NCBI GenBank assembly: GCA_001804815.1
Contig: MHBI01000065.1
Location: 27,337 to 91,336, forward strand
Source: Lentisphaerae bacterium GWF2_50_93
Lineage (GTDB): Bacteria > Verrucomicrobiota > Lentisphaeria > Victivallales > GWF2-50-93
DNA: 64,000 nucleotides
Direction of reading: 5' to 3'
In this document: in pieces, positions 10,286 through 19,058 of the stretch
Numbering within the stretch: position 1 is the first letter of the stretch
How the letters are laid out: the number at the start of each line of letters is the position of its first letter
Translations under genes and position numbers: made by a program
The notes under the pieces: generated by a model
Database searches by the model: none
What the model was told of the DNA's origin: nothing
Seen by the model: the letters and a program-made list of their open reading frames with translations, nothing else

Positions 10286-12267
10286 TATTTCTCTTCTACT
10301 TCCTGATGCGTTTCATACATGGTGAGCTCTTCACCGGTCCTGACGAGTCTTGCGCTGTTGAAGAGGACTATTGTCGTGCTGACCGTATGCAGGGCTGCCG
10401 CTATGATGGGAGGCAGCATTCCGAATACCGACAGGCTTATTCCGCCGACAATGAAGACAAATCCTATTAGGAGGTTCTGTTTTATGATTTTCCCCGACTG
10501 CCGGGAGAGGACTATCAGGAGAGGAATACGACGCAGGTCGTTTGTCATCAGTGCGATTGACGCGCTGTTGATCGCGATGTCGCTGCCGATCGCGCCCATG
10601 GCTATACCAAGATCGCCTGCGGCGAGGGCGGGGGCGTCGTTTATTCCGTCGCCGACAACCGCGACAGTATAGTTATGCTTGATTTCCTTGACGTATGCGA
10701 CCTTGTCGTCAGGCAGGCATTCCGACCTGACGCTTTCTATGCCAAGTTCCTTGGAAACCAAGTCTGCAACCTCTTTCCTGTCGCCGGTGACCATGGCACA
10801 GTGCTTGATACCGTCTTCCTTAAGCGACTTGATGGCGTCTGCGGCTTCTTTCCTGACAGTATCCCGGAATCCTATCCAGCCGAGGGCCTTGCCCTGTGAA
10901 GCGACATATACTACGCTCATGGCGCTTCCTCCATCGGCATCCGGAGTTTCAAGGGAGGAAATGTTGATACTATGTGACTTGAGCCATTCAGCTCTTCCAA
11001 TCATGGATTTCTTGCCGTCAAGCAAGCCTTCTACTCCTTTGCCATGTACTTCGCTGAATTTATCAACTTCAGTTATTTTAAGCTTGGCTTCCTTTGCAAG
11101 ATTCTGGAGGGCTATCGCCGTAGGATGGTTGCTGTGGCTCTCGATGGACGCTGCGATCTGGAGGAGATCCGCAGGTTGGATGCCTTCAGCAGGAGCAAGT
11201 CTCACGACGGAAAGCGTGCCTTCGGTAAGAGTACCTGTCTTGTCGAAAATAACGGCCCTGACCTTCGCCGCAAGCTCAAGATATGAGACATTCTTAATGA
11301 GAATTCCGAGCCTGGCGGCAGCCGCAAGCGCTGCAACAACAGCTGAAGGCGCGGCGAGAACGAGGGCGCATGGACATGAGGCCACAAGGACGGAAATCAC
11401 ATTCGTCATATTGCCGCCTGAGAACCACCATGTTAGACCTGCAATCATCAGGATCGTGGGAGTATAATATCCGGCATATTGATCGATGACCCTGACTATT
11501 GGAGGCTTGGTGGTTTCCGCTGCAAGGATCATATCCTTGACCTTGCCAAGAGTGGTATCCTTGCCGACTTTTGTAACATTGATATCAATGACACCTGTCA
11601 GATTCTGGGTACCGGCGAAGACATCATTGCCTTCCTCTTTATCTATAGGGAATGATTCACCGGTGATTGAAGCCTGGTTGACCGTGCTTGAGCCTTTGAC
11701 GATGGATCCGTCAACAGGGAAGTTTTCTCCGGGGCGAATCCTGATGATGTCTCCGATGGTAAGCGAGAGGACGTCAACGTCCGATTCCTGCCCATCGCTT
11801 ATCTTTCTGGCGGAGCGAGGTGTCAGTTTGATGAGTTCCTCGATGGATCTCTGGGCACCGTGGGCAGTCCTGGATTCAATGATGATCGCGATCAGCAGGA
11901 AGAAGCAGATTATTCCTGCGGTCCTGAAATCTCCGCCTGCGAGGGCCGCAAGTACTGCAAGGGCCACCAGCTCGTTCATGTAGACCTTGCCTTTTGCAAG
12001 ATCCTTGAATGCGACTATGAAGATAGGAAGGGCGAGTATCACCGCGCCGAATATGGCGCTGAGTTCCGATGTGAAGGCCTGATCGGGCTGCATCCAGCGC
12101 AGGATATAGGAATTCAATACGAAAAAACCCCCGACGAGGGCAATGCTGAGTCTCCCGAGGCTGCGGCTGTGTCCTGCACCTCCGGCCTCATGATCATGCT
12201 CGTGATCGCAGCCGCAGATTTCGCTGTGGGCGTCAAATACCTTTTTTTCAGCTGTCAGTTCAGCCAT
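10285..12267 (-). CDS. Heavy-metal-translocating P1B-type ATPase
   Basis: 660 residues. It lacks a full ferredoxin-like HMA domain; instead the N-terminus has a short Cys/His stretch CGCDHEHDHE (18-27). Actuator TGES is at 202-205, the ion-site CPC at 298-300, the phosphorylated Asp342 in DKTGT, then SHSNHP, MVTGDR and GDGINDAP in the nucleotide and P domains. CPC would fit Cu or Zn/Cd export, but the last membrane helix (ALHTVSTTIVLFNSARL) lacks both the usual Zn-type acidic residue and the Cu-type MxxSS, so the metal is uncertain. The gene starts 3 bp after the stop of an SPFH gene and must be translated from the same message. Confidence 0.88.
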   Translation of the reverse strand: MAELTAEKKVFDAHSEICGCDHEHDHEAGGAGHSRSLGRLSIALVGGFFVLNSYILRWMQPDQAFTSELSAIFGAVILALPIFIVAFKDLAKGKVYMNELVALAVLAALAGGDFRTAGIICFFLLIAIIIESRTAHGAQRSIEELIKLTPRSARKISDGQESDVDVLSLTIGDIIRIRPGENFPVDGSIVKGSSTVNQASITGESFPIDKEEGNDVFAGTQNLTGVIDINVTKVGKDTTLGKVKDMILAAETTKPPIVRVIDQYAGYYTPTILMIAGLTWWFSGGNMTNVISVLVASCPCALVLAAPSAVVAALAAAARLGILIKNVSYLELAAKVRAVIFDKTGTLTEGTLSVVRLAPAEGIQPADLLQIAASIESHSNHPTAIALQNLAKEAKLKITEVDKFSEVHGKGVEGLLDGKKSMIGRAEWLKSHSINISSLETPDADGGSAMSVVYVASQGKALGWIGFRDTVRKEAADAIKSLKEDGIKHCAMVTGDRKEVADLVSKELGIESVRSECLPDDKVAYVKEIKHNYTVAVVGDGINDAPALAAGDLGIAMGAIGSDIAINSASIALMTNDLRRIPLLIVLSRQSGKIIKQNLLIGFVFIVGGISLSVFGMLPPIIAAALHTVSTTIVLFNSARLVRTGEELTMYETHQEVEEK

Positions 12268-12270
12268 ACG

Positions 12271-13428
12271 TCATTTATCCTTCTCTTTATCCTTGTCGTC
12301 CTTCTTCTGGTATCTCGGCTCGGGATTGAGCATGATCCTCACCTCGTGCGACCCGTTGCTGTCTTCCGGAATGATATATTTCTCCTTCACATTCTCAAGC
12401 ATGCCTGAAATCGTGTCGGTATAGAGCGCTATGAGGGTGGAACGGGGGCTCTTCTTATATTCCTCGAGGATCTTCTTGAAATAGATCTGTTCGGCTTCGA
12501 TGTCGGTGACTATCTGTATCTTGTAGACTTCTGCATCGGCGATAATCCTCGAAGCATCGGAAACGGTTTCCCCTTCAATGGTCACGGCATAGGCCTTTGC
12601 ATTCTCCTTTTCCGTTGCGCACTGCAGTTCGGCATCAATGACCTCCTGAAAGGCGGCGACAGTGTTCAGAGGGGCGGTAATGCTCTTGGGAATGAGATTC
12701 TCCACTTTTAAGCCAATATCCCAGTCAGTTATATCCTTCTCGAAAAGTCTTCTGACTTCCGCAGTGTAATCGGTGGAATGTTTGTAGAGGGCTGCGTCGA
12801 CCTGCTGGGTGGCTGTCGCCTTTATAACTGCATTTTCAAGAAGTGCCTGGATAAGAGTTCTCGGACCTCTTGTGCCGATGATTTTATGGTTGACGGGATT
12901 GACGAGCATCTCATCCATCCTGAGCGGTTCGGAAGGGCAGAGGCATTTCAGGTAATATTTCATTGGATCGATGACTGAATATACAAGTTCCCATTCCGTA
13001 TGGATAATGTTGGCATCACCGGTAATAAGATATCCGTCCTTTCCAGCTGAAAGAGTCGGCCCTGCCTGCTGCTGCTGCTCTCCCTTGATGGCCTTCACAT
13101 CGGCCTTATGCCAAAAGGAAGTTAGAGTCAGGGTCTGCTTGCTGATCGGTATTCTTATGATTTTGCTGACAGGATATGGGAACGACCAGTAGTATCCGGC
13201 ATCATGTTTTTCCACGACTTTGCCGAATCGTTCAACAATTACGTTCTCCTGCGGTTTGACCTCATAGTAGCCCCCGAACGTGAAATACCAGATTATAAGG
13301 AAAGCTATCAGGCAGGAAAGAAGGATGAACGCGATGTGGAGGCTTCTTGTAAGCGCATCGATACCGGCCTTGTAGTGCCCGTTGCCCTCGGCACCATTCA
13401 CTTCAGGTTTATTTTTGTGTTCGGACAT
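12271..13428 (-). CDS. SPFH (HflK/HflC-like) membrane protein
   Basis: 385 residues. One membrane helix at about 30-52, then an SPFH domain starting YYEVKPQENVIVERFGKVVEKHDAGYYWSFPYP, the standard beginning of HflK-type proteins. A charged helical region from about 265 to 340 (coiled coil likely) precedes an acidic and lysine-rich tail. HflK/C form large cage-like membrane assemblies, in Escherichia coli around the FtsH protease. It is the third SPFH gene of a row and is followed after 3 bp by the metal ATPase. Confidence 0.85.
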   Translation of the reverse strand: MSEHKNKPEVNGAEGNGHYKAGIDALTRSLHIAFILLSCLIAFLIIWYFTFGGYYEVKPQENVIVERFGKVVEKHDAGYYWSFPYPVSKIIRIPISKQTLTLTSFWHKADVKAIKGEQQQQAGPTLSAGKDGYLITGDANIIHTEWELVYSVIDPMKYYLKCLCPSEPLRMDEMLVNPVNHKIIGTRGPRTLIQALLENAVIKATATQQVDAALYKHSTDYTAEVRRLFEKDITDWDIGLKVENLIPKSITAPLNTVAAFQEVIDAELQCATEKENAKAYAVTIEGETVSDASRIIADAEVYKIQIVTDIEAEQIYFKKILEEYKKSPRSTLIALYTDTISGMLENVKEKYIIPEDSNGSHEVRIMLNPEPRYQKKDDKDKEKDK

Positions 13429-13448
13429 CTTGTTTCACCTTGAAAACA

Positions 13449-14399
13449 TCATTTAGTTTTTTTAGCCTCTTTATCGGAACTCAGATTCTGGTCAAGCTTC
13501 AGAAGGTCGAACGGAGCATAGTCCGTATTCAGGATGAGCGTCGTCTTGTTGGGTATGATCTTGCGCAGGGATTCGAGTTTCCTGAGGAAGGCGGCGAGTT
13601 CAGGCTCCTCTTTGAAAATTGAGTAGTAGGAAGCGGCCTTCGCATCGCCTTCGGCCTTGATCTGTTTGGCCTGGGCCTCGGCTTCGGCAAGTTTCAACTT
13701 GCGGTTGTTGTCCGCCTGGATCCTGATATTAGTCGCCTCGCTTTTTCCGTCAGCCCTGAACTGTTCAGCTACGACATTTCGTTCCGCTTTCATCCTGTTG
13801 AAGACATTTTCAGTGTTCTTGTCAGGAAGGTTGAGCACCTTGATTCCTACGAATTCCACCTGGATGCCATACTTGTCGAGAACTATGGGGGAAATTCCCT
13901 TTTTCATTTCAGTCTCTATTTCGTCAATCTTCATCTTCTTGGGATTTGTATTCACCAGCTCCTCGAATTTGAATTTTCCGAGAACGGCGTTTTTGACGGT
14001 CCTCATCTGGCTGTTGATCTTGTCTTCCGCCTGTGATATGTCGGGGATTGCAAGGCTCTTGAACAGCTTTTCGGCGTCGACAATCTTGTATACGACGAAA
14101 ATACCTGCGACGATCGGCTGTCCGTCGGCTGTGTAGGTCTCCTCGATCTTCCCAGTGCTTCCATCGAAGCAGTGGTAGCGGTTGTCGAACCTGTGTACTT
14201 TCTGGAAGGGATATGGCCAGCAGAAATGAAGGCCGGCTTCCTTGACACCGGAGATCTTTCCGAGGGTTGTTATGACCACCGATTCTGTGGATTTCACCTG
14301 GAATGTGAATATTGCAAAAAGGAATATTACAGAAACTATCAGGCCGAGAAGCAGCGTCGGCCAGTGCTGCAATATCTTCAACTTATCTTTTCCGCTCAT
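13449..14399 (-). CDS. hflC: SPFH protein, HflC-like
   Basis: 316 residues from the ATG at 14399, which has GGAGG eight bases upstream; an earlier in-frame ATG at 14414 overlaps the stop of the gene before it (TAATG) but has no good site. One membrane helix near the N-terminus is followed by the HflC-like SPFH domain (TTLGKISGVKEAGLHFCWPYP) and the conserved late stretch RADGKSEATNIRIQAD then AEAQAKQIKAEGDAKAA, which is diagnostic of HflC. It probably pairs with one of its two neighbours as HflK partner. Confidence 0.88.
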   Translation of the reverse strand: MSGKDKLKILQHWPTLLLGLIVSVIFLFAIFTFQVKSTESVVITTLGKISGVKEAGLHFCWPYPFQKVHRFDNRYHCFDGSTGKIEETYTADGQPIVAGIFVVYKIVDAEKLFKSLAIPDISQAEDKINSQMRTVKNAVLGKFKFEELVNTNPKKMKIDEIETEMKKGISPIVLDKYGIQVEFVGIKVLNLPDKNTENVFNRMKAERNVVAEQFRADGKSEATNIRIQADNNRKLKLAEAEAQAKQIKAEGDAKAASYYSIFKEEPELAAFLRKLESLRKIIPNKTTLILNTDYAPFDLLKLDQNLSSDKEAKKTK

Positions 14400-14413
14400 T
14401 TTCTTTTCCTCCA

Positions 14414-16345
14414 TTATTTCTTATTGAGTTCATCGGACAGGTCGCCAAGATCGGCATCTATGATGTCCATGCGCGCCTTTTCCTCGAAATTGAATATGTA
14501 GACATTGTTGGTGTCGGTGTCGCCGACAACTATCTTCCTGACTTCGCCGCAGTCCTTTTCGAAGAAGTCGAGGTAGGTCCTGAGCTTGTACATTTCAGGC
14601 ATGATCCTGTAGGCTTCGAGCTGTTTCTTGAACCTCATCATCTCCGCTTCCGAAAGCCTTATGGCATTGTCTCTCTCGGTCTCTGCCTCCTTCACGATCT
14701 TCGAGGCTTCAGCCATGGCGTATGGAAGAGTCTTGTTCTCATAGGCTCTTGCATTCAATATTGATGCTTCCTTCTCCTGGCGTGCGCTGGCGACCTCTTC
14801 AAATGACGGTGCGACTTTGTCAAATGGGGGATGGACCCCGAGGAGGTTCACGGAAACAATTTCTACGCCAATGTTCATCTGGTTTGCAGAGTCCTGTATG
14901 TTTTTGAACAGGTCAGTGACCGCCTTCCCGCGTTCAATGGACATCAGTTTGAGAAGATCCACGCTCGCGAGATATTTGCTGATTTCCCTTTCCGCGATCG
15001 ATTTGACGAACACGGGTATGTCGCAGTTCCTGAACGCGAAATCATAAACCTTGTCTTCCTGGGCACGATATTGTATCGTGAATATGGTTGATAAAAACGA
15101 TACTGGCGTCTCCTTGTCGTTTGGCTTCTTCTCCGAGGCGACTATGTATCTCTCCTCTTTTCCGGAATGCTGCACCGTCCAGAGAACAACTTCAGGACTT
15201 ATTTCTTCACCTTTTTCGTTCTTCATGTCGGCGCCAATGATTATCTCCTGTATCTTGTTGACCGGAATCCTCGTCATTTTTCCGAACGGCCAGGGGAGTT
15301 TGAAGTGGACGCCTTCGGGCAACGGCTGCAGATCGACTATCTTGCCGAAGTTCTCCCGGACCCCGACCTCTCCCGGAGCCACCTCCGAGACGCATGTGAA
15401 GATCCATAGAGTGGAAAGCCATGCGATTATCAGAGGTATCATCGACTTTTCAAAGAATCCGTAGATCCATGTCCTGGATACCTTGAAACCGAACTGGTAG
15501 TCAAGTGTGTCTGAAATATTCCTAAGTAGTCCGCCTGGTTCCGTGAAAAGCGCCAGTATGCGGCTTTCAAAAATAGGCCTTTCCTCGATAATCGACCTTG
15601 GACGGTAGAACTCGACGATGAAATTGAAGAGAAGCTCAGCGCCCAGCACGGTGGAGATGATGAATATAATCTTCTTTATGATGCGGTTCCAGAGGGGAAG
15701 GTCGTATTTGAACATGAATATCGCGAATGTCGCCAGTATTCCGAGGATTGCTGCAAGTACAAGCCAGCTGCCAAGGGGCCTGAGCCAGCGGAAGTTCTTC
15801 TCCCTTGACTGCCCTATGAAGAATATGCCTGTGAAGATGAAGAAAACTGATGCAAGACCGGTCATGAATGCCGCAAGAGATGGATTTACGGGGACCGGTA
15901 TCTCGACCCTGGTCCTCCAGTGGCTCCAGAAGAACAGCAGGATGACCGTTATCAGGATGAAATTCAGGGCAGCCACAATATACGGGGAGAACTTTATGAA
16001 ATTGGAAAGGGTTCTTGAAGCTGAGAACAGCACGTCTTCACCGGACTCAAGGGCTTTCTTCTCCTTCCTCTTCTCGAGAAGTATCCTGTCTTCCTCCTCT
16101 TGCGCCGACTTGGAACCCAGATAGCCGAGTATGCAGGCGTTGAAGGCCAGGATGGTTGAGATGAGATAGGGTATGACAAGGAGTGAGAATGAATCCACGC
16201 CCACGATATTCTTCACGATGCCGAACCAGAAAATCAGTATGCAGGAAACTAAGGCGCCAATGCCTGTAAGCATCGACAGGTTCTGCATCTGCCTGGATTC
16301 GTCCATTTTAAGCTGGATTTCTTTTTCAAATTTCATTTTCAGCAT
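14414..16345 (-). CDS. Large SPFH protein with polytopic N-terminus, HflK-like
   Basis: 643 residues, far longer than ordinary HflK (about 400). The first half has roughly six to eight membrane segments (about 23-70, 110-135, 150-210, 220-245, 300-325), and the SPFH domain begins near 325 (APGEVGVRENFGKIVDLQPLPEGVHFKLPWPFGK). The later part carries VNLLGVHPPFDKVAPSFEEVASARQEKEASILNARAYE-like HflK features and the alanine/glutamate-rich coiled coil. It is the first gene of the SPFH-ATPase operon; its stop overlaps the next gene's alternative ATG by one base. The added membrane domain is the odd feature. Confidence 0.82.
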   Translation of the reverse strand: MLKMKFEKEIQLKMDESRQMQNLSMLTGIGALVSCILIFWFGIVKNIVGVDSFSLLVIPYLISTILAFNACILGYLGSKSAQEEEDRILLEKRKEKKALESGEDVLFSASRTLSNFIKFSPYIVAALNFILITVILLFFWSHWRTRVEIPVPVNPSLAAFMTGLASVFFIFTGIFFIGQSREKNFRWLRPLGSWLVLAAILGILATFAIFMFKYDLPLWNRIIKKIIFIISTVLGAELLFNFIVEFYRPRSIIEERPIFESRILALFTEPGGLLRNISDTLDYQFGFKVSRTWIYGFFEKSMIPLIIAWLSTLWIFTCVSEVAPGEVGVRENFGKIVDLQPLPEGVHFKLPWPFGKMTRIPVNKIQEIIIGADMKNEKGEEISPEVVLWTVQHSGKEERYIVASEKKPNDKETPVSFLSTIFTIQYRAQEDKVYDFAFRNCDIPVFVKSIAEREISKYLASVDLLKLMSIERGKAVTDLFKNIQDSANQMNIGVEIVSVNLLGVHPPFDKVAPSFEEVASARQEKEASILNARAYENKTLPYAMAEASKIVKEAETERDNAIRLSEAEMMRFKKQLEAYRIMPEMYKLRTYLDFFEKDCGEVRKIVVGDTDTNNVYIFNFEEKARMDIIDADLGDLSDELNKK

Positions 16346-16513
16346 TTATTTCTGGATTAATCTTAAAAATGGCATGGATATGCTATTTTATATACTTAAC
16401 TTGTAGTACGATAATTTTACCTTATTAAAACAGTAATATAGCGACTTTAAAAATGGTTTCAAACTGAAAATCAAAATTCGGTGTCAGTATTTAATCATCA
16501 TTTGACACGCAGG
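16346..16513. other. Divergent intergenic region
   Basis: AT-rich space between the divergent SPFH operon and kinase gene. It must contain the promoter of the SPFH operon, but I cannot pick a convincing hexamer pair on the minus strand. Confidence 0.4.
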
Positions 16514-16542
16514 TTGTAAATAAGTTCCAGAGATAATATACT
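16514..16542 (+). promoter_or_regulatory. Candidate sigma-70 promoter of the kinase gene
   Basis: TTGTAA (16514-16519) and TATACT (16537-16542) with a 17-base spacer, about 30 bp before the kinase ATG. Confidence 0.35.
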
Positions 16543-16573
16543 ACTGGGTTAATTATATCAAGGACAGGGATTT

Positions 16574-17593
16574 ATGTGGAAAATTTTCGGGGGTGTTAAA
16601 AAGGAGAAGGAGCTCTACGAGGGAAAGGATGACGTCAAGCCATCCGTTGAACTCCTCAACGGCAACTGCCTGGAATGCAGTTCCTGCCATACAATGATCA
16701 GCCTTCTGAATTTTCCGCCTCTCACCTTATCAAAATGCACCCAGTGCGATGCCACTATTTTCATCCCCTACAATATTAAGGATTTCTGGCTGTACCGCCC
16801 CCTCGGCGGAGGCGGAATGGGCAGTGTCTACAAGGCTGTGCACCATGATTATCCTGAAATGGAGTTCGCGGTGAAAGTCCTTCCAAGGGACAACAAGGAG
16901 AATCCACACCTGATCGAGATGCTCATACATGAGGCTTCGGTCGGCAAGGCTTTTGGACAGCATCCCCATCTCACCTTTGTAGCCGATTTCGGACATTACA
17001 AGGATGAATACTTCAGCGCCATGCAGTTCTGCCCAGGACAGAGGCTCGATCAGATCATTGATTCACAGGAGCTGATACCCCAGAAGATGGTGCTTCTCTG
17101 GGCCCTCCAGATACTTTCCGCCGAACAGAGGATGTATGACTGCGGATATCTCTACAGGGATTTGAAGCCCCAGAACATAATAATCGACAAGGAAGGCAAT
17201 GCACACCTGATCGATTACGGCCTGTGCATCGGGATTGAAGACGCCCATAACAAGGATGCTGAAACCGTCGATGGTTCCCCTCTCTACATGCCTCCGGAGA
17301 GGATTGTAGGAATGCCTGAAAATATGACAAGCGAGATATACAGCCTTGGGATGGTAATGTTCCATGCGCTGACAAAGAGCACCTATTATACTGCCACAGG
17401 CGCATATGAGGTTGCAAGAAAACATGTTTCGAGCCTCAGGATGGCGAATGTCTCATCACGTCTTCCCATCACTGTCAGCCCAAAGATCGCCTCAATCCTC
17501 GACAAGATGGTTGCACGGCTCCCGTCCGAACGCTACCAGACATACAAGGAAACGGCGGTCGTCATCAAGGATGTCTACAATTCCCTAAAGTAG
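16574..17593 (+). CDS. Ser/Thr protein kinase with N-terminal zinc ribbon
   Basis: 339 residues, no membrane segment, so cytoplasmic, unlike the common PknB-type receptors. Two CxxC pairs (CSSC at 35-38 and CTQC at 55-58) suggest a zinc ribbon before the kinase domain. Kinase motifs: glycine loop GGGGMGSVY (78-86), Lys101, Glu120, catalytic YRDLKPQN (194-201, Asp196; the usual His is Tyr) and DYG at 214-216 in place of DFG. The APE region reads PPE. It should be active, since Lys, both Asp residues and Asn are kept. The stop codon TAG is supplied by the GTAG foot of a REP hairpin. Confidence 0.88.
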   Translation: MWKIFGGVKKEKELYEGKDDVKPSVELLNGNCLECSSCHTMISLLNFPPLTLSKCTQCDATIFIPYNIKDFWLYRPLGGGGMGSVYKAVHHDYPEMEFAVKVLPRDNKENPHLIEMLIHEASVGKAFGQHPHLTFVADFGHYKDEYFSAMQFCPGQRLDQIIDSQELIPQKMVLLWALQILSAEQRMYDCGYLYRDLKPQNIIIDKEGNAHLIDYGLCIGIEDAHNKDAETVDGSPLYMPPERIVGMPENMTSEIYSLGMVMFHALTKSTYYTATGAYEVARKHVSSLRMANVSSRLPITVSPKIASILDKMVARLPSERYQTYKETAVVIKDVYNSLK

Positions 17594-17614
17594 GTACGGG
17601 CTTTAGCCTGTACC
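17588..17614. repeat. Single REP hairpin, type A, providing the kinase stop codon
   Basis: AAGTAGG foot, then arms GGTACGGGC and GCCTGTACC around TTTA (17593-17614), followed by CATTCTTA, a tag shared with other copies. Confidence 0.85.
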
Positions 17615-17684
17615 ATTCTTAAATTCATATGAGCGCTGGCTTCTCGGGGTCTTGTAGGATTTTGATTTGCGCGTCCAATGTCGC

Positions 17685-18023
17685 TTACTTCAGCAGTTCG
17701 CCCGATTTCCGCCACTGTCCAGCTTCATCCCTCAGATTGTACTTTTCTGCGAGTTTCGCAAGTTTCTCATACCATTGGATTCACATTTGTCCAGGATGTA
17801 TCCTGCGAGAAACTGCTTGCCTCCCACACCCCATTTCCGGGTGGCGCCCTGTGGAATCACATTGTCTCCTGCCTTGTCGAGCTTTTTAACCGGAGATTGA
17901 AGAATGCTGAAAGAAACTCTGAGGTCGTTTCGATGATCATCCCATGAAAATCGGTGATTGAAAGCCGGAATTTCATGGTAGATGGAGTTTGCCTGAATAC
18001 TGTTCCGTATCTTACAGGATGTA
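17685..18023 (-). pseudogene. Possible frameshifted coding remnant downstream of ribD
   Basis: On the minus strand one frame is open from the end of ribD to about 17780 and reads through stretches such as YHEIPAFNHRFSWDDHR and VIPQGATRKWGVGGKQFLAG. At about 17775-17785 the coding sense seems to move to another frame, continuing QWYEKLAKLAEKYNLRDEAG to a TAA at 17685-17687. The composition and charge pattern look protein-like across the join. No start codon with a ribosome site is evident and I do not recognise the family. It may be a C-terminal gene fragment broken by a frameshift. Otherwise this 430-bp gap holds only the REP hairpin. Confidence 0.35.
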
Positions 18024-19043
18024 TTATTCTTTCATATATCCGCTTATGCATATATCCTCGTCTATTGTTTTCAATGAAACATTTTTCAGCTGGAACGCTT
18101 TTGACAGCGAATCAGGATCTGTTCCTCCAACCACCGGACGGCTGTTCCTGCCTCCTAGGATCTTCGGAGCGATATGGAATTCAACTTTGTCTATTATTCC
18201 GGCATTCAGCATTTCCGCGGCGAGTTCTCCTCCTCCTTCTACAAGAATTGAAGTGACGTTTTCTTTTCCAAGTCTTTTAAGTTCTGAAATCCATTCCTGA
18301 CGGTTCTTCGGGGAGATGACTTCCGGTTCAGTTCCGGGAGGAAGAAGATTTTTCAGTTTTTCAGGTGTCAGGTGTCTGGATATGATTATCCGTCTCGGCT
18401 GTTTGGCGGTCCGGAATTCGCGGATTGTCAGCGATGGCTTGTCTGTCCTTGCAGTTTCGCCACCGACCATGACAGCATCCGCCCATTGCCTTAATTTCTG
18501 GACTCTTGCCCTCGCCTTGGGACCTGTCACCCATTTCGAATCGCCTTTCGAGGTGGCGATCTTTCCGTCGAGAGTCATTGCCATTTTCAGGAGAACAAAA
18601 GGCCTGCCGGTGGTTATCCAGTGGAAAAAGGCGTCATTAAGCTCACGGCATTCTTTCTCCATAATATTAGCAGTAACTTCGATCCCAGCCTTCTGTAGTA
18701 CCTTCAATCCTTTGCCGGCATGTTTCGGATTCGGATCAAAACAGCCGACTACGACCTTTCTTATTCCAGAAGATATAATTGCGTCAGTGCATGGAGGAGT
18801 CCTTCCGAAAGTGCAGCACGGCTCAAGAGTCACGTATAGCGTAGCATTCCTGGCGTTCCGGCCGGCATCATTCAGTGCATTTACTTCGGCGTGCGCTTCT
18901 CCGGCGCGCCTGTGAAATCCTTTTCCGACGGCCTTTCCATTTTTGACGACAACGGCGCCGACCATCGGATTCGGTGAAGTTCCGCCCCATCCCCGTTTCG
19001 CGAGCGTAAGGGCGAGAGACATGAATTTTATGTCGGACTGCAT
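18024..19043 (-). CDS. ribD: Bifunctional riboflavin deaminase/reductase RibD
   Basis: 339 residues. The N-terminal deaminase domain has the zinc motif His51-Ala-Glu53 and PCCTFGRTPPC (Cys76, Cys85); the C-terminal part (from about 145, RPFVLLKMAMTLDGKIAT) is the NADPH-dependent reductase. It carries out the second and third steps from the GTP-derived pyrimidine toward riboflavin. It is the last gene of the minus-strand rib operon, 15 bp behind a C39-like peptidase gene. There is no clear Shine-Dalgarno sequence, so translation may be coupled. Confidence 0.93.
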   Translation of the reverse strand: MQSDIKFMSLALTLAKRGWGGTSPNPMVGAVVVKNGKAVGKGFHRRAGEAHAEVNALNDAGRNARNATLYVTLEPCCTFGRTPPCTDAIISSGIRKVVVGCFDPNPKHAGKGLKVLQKAGIEVTANIMEKECRELNDAFFHWITTGRPFVLLKMAMTLDGKIATSKGDSKWVTGPKARARVQKLRQWADAVMVGGETARTDKPSLTIREFRTAKQPRRIIISRHLTPEKLKNLLPPGTEPEVISPKNRQEWISELKRLGKENVTSILVEGGGELAAEMLNAGIIDKVEFHIAPKILGGRNSRPVVGGTDPDSLSKAFQLKNVSLKTIDEDICISGYMKE

Positions 19044-19058
19044 CTGGTTACCAGAATT

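Noticed and set aside
10679..11467. 262-codon plus-strand ORF opposite the P-type ATPase
   Set aside because: It lies wholly antisense to a gene with all catalytic motifs, has no ribosome site and reads as low-complexity Ser/Ala/Thr sequence.
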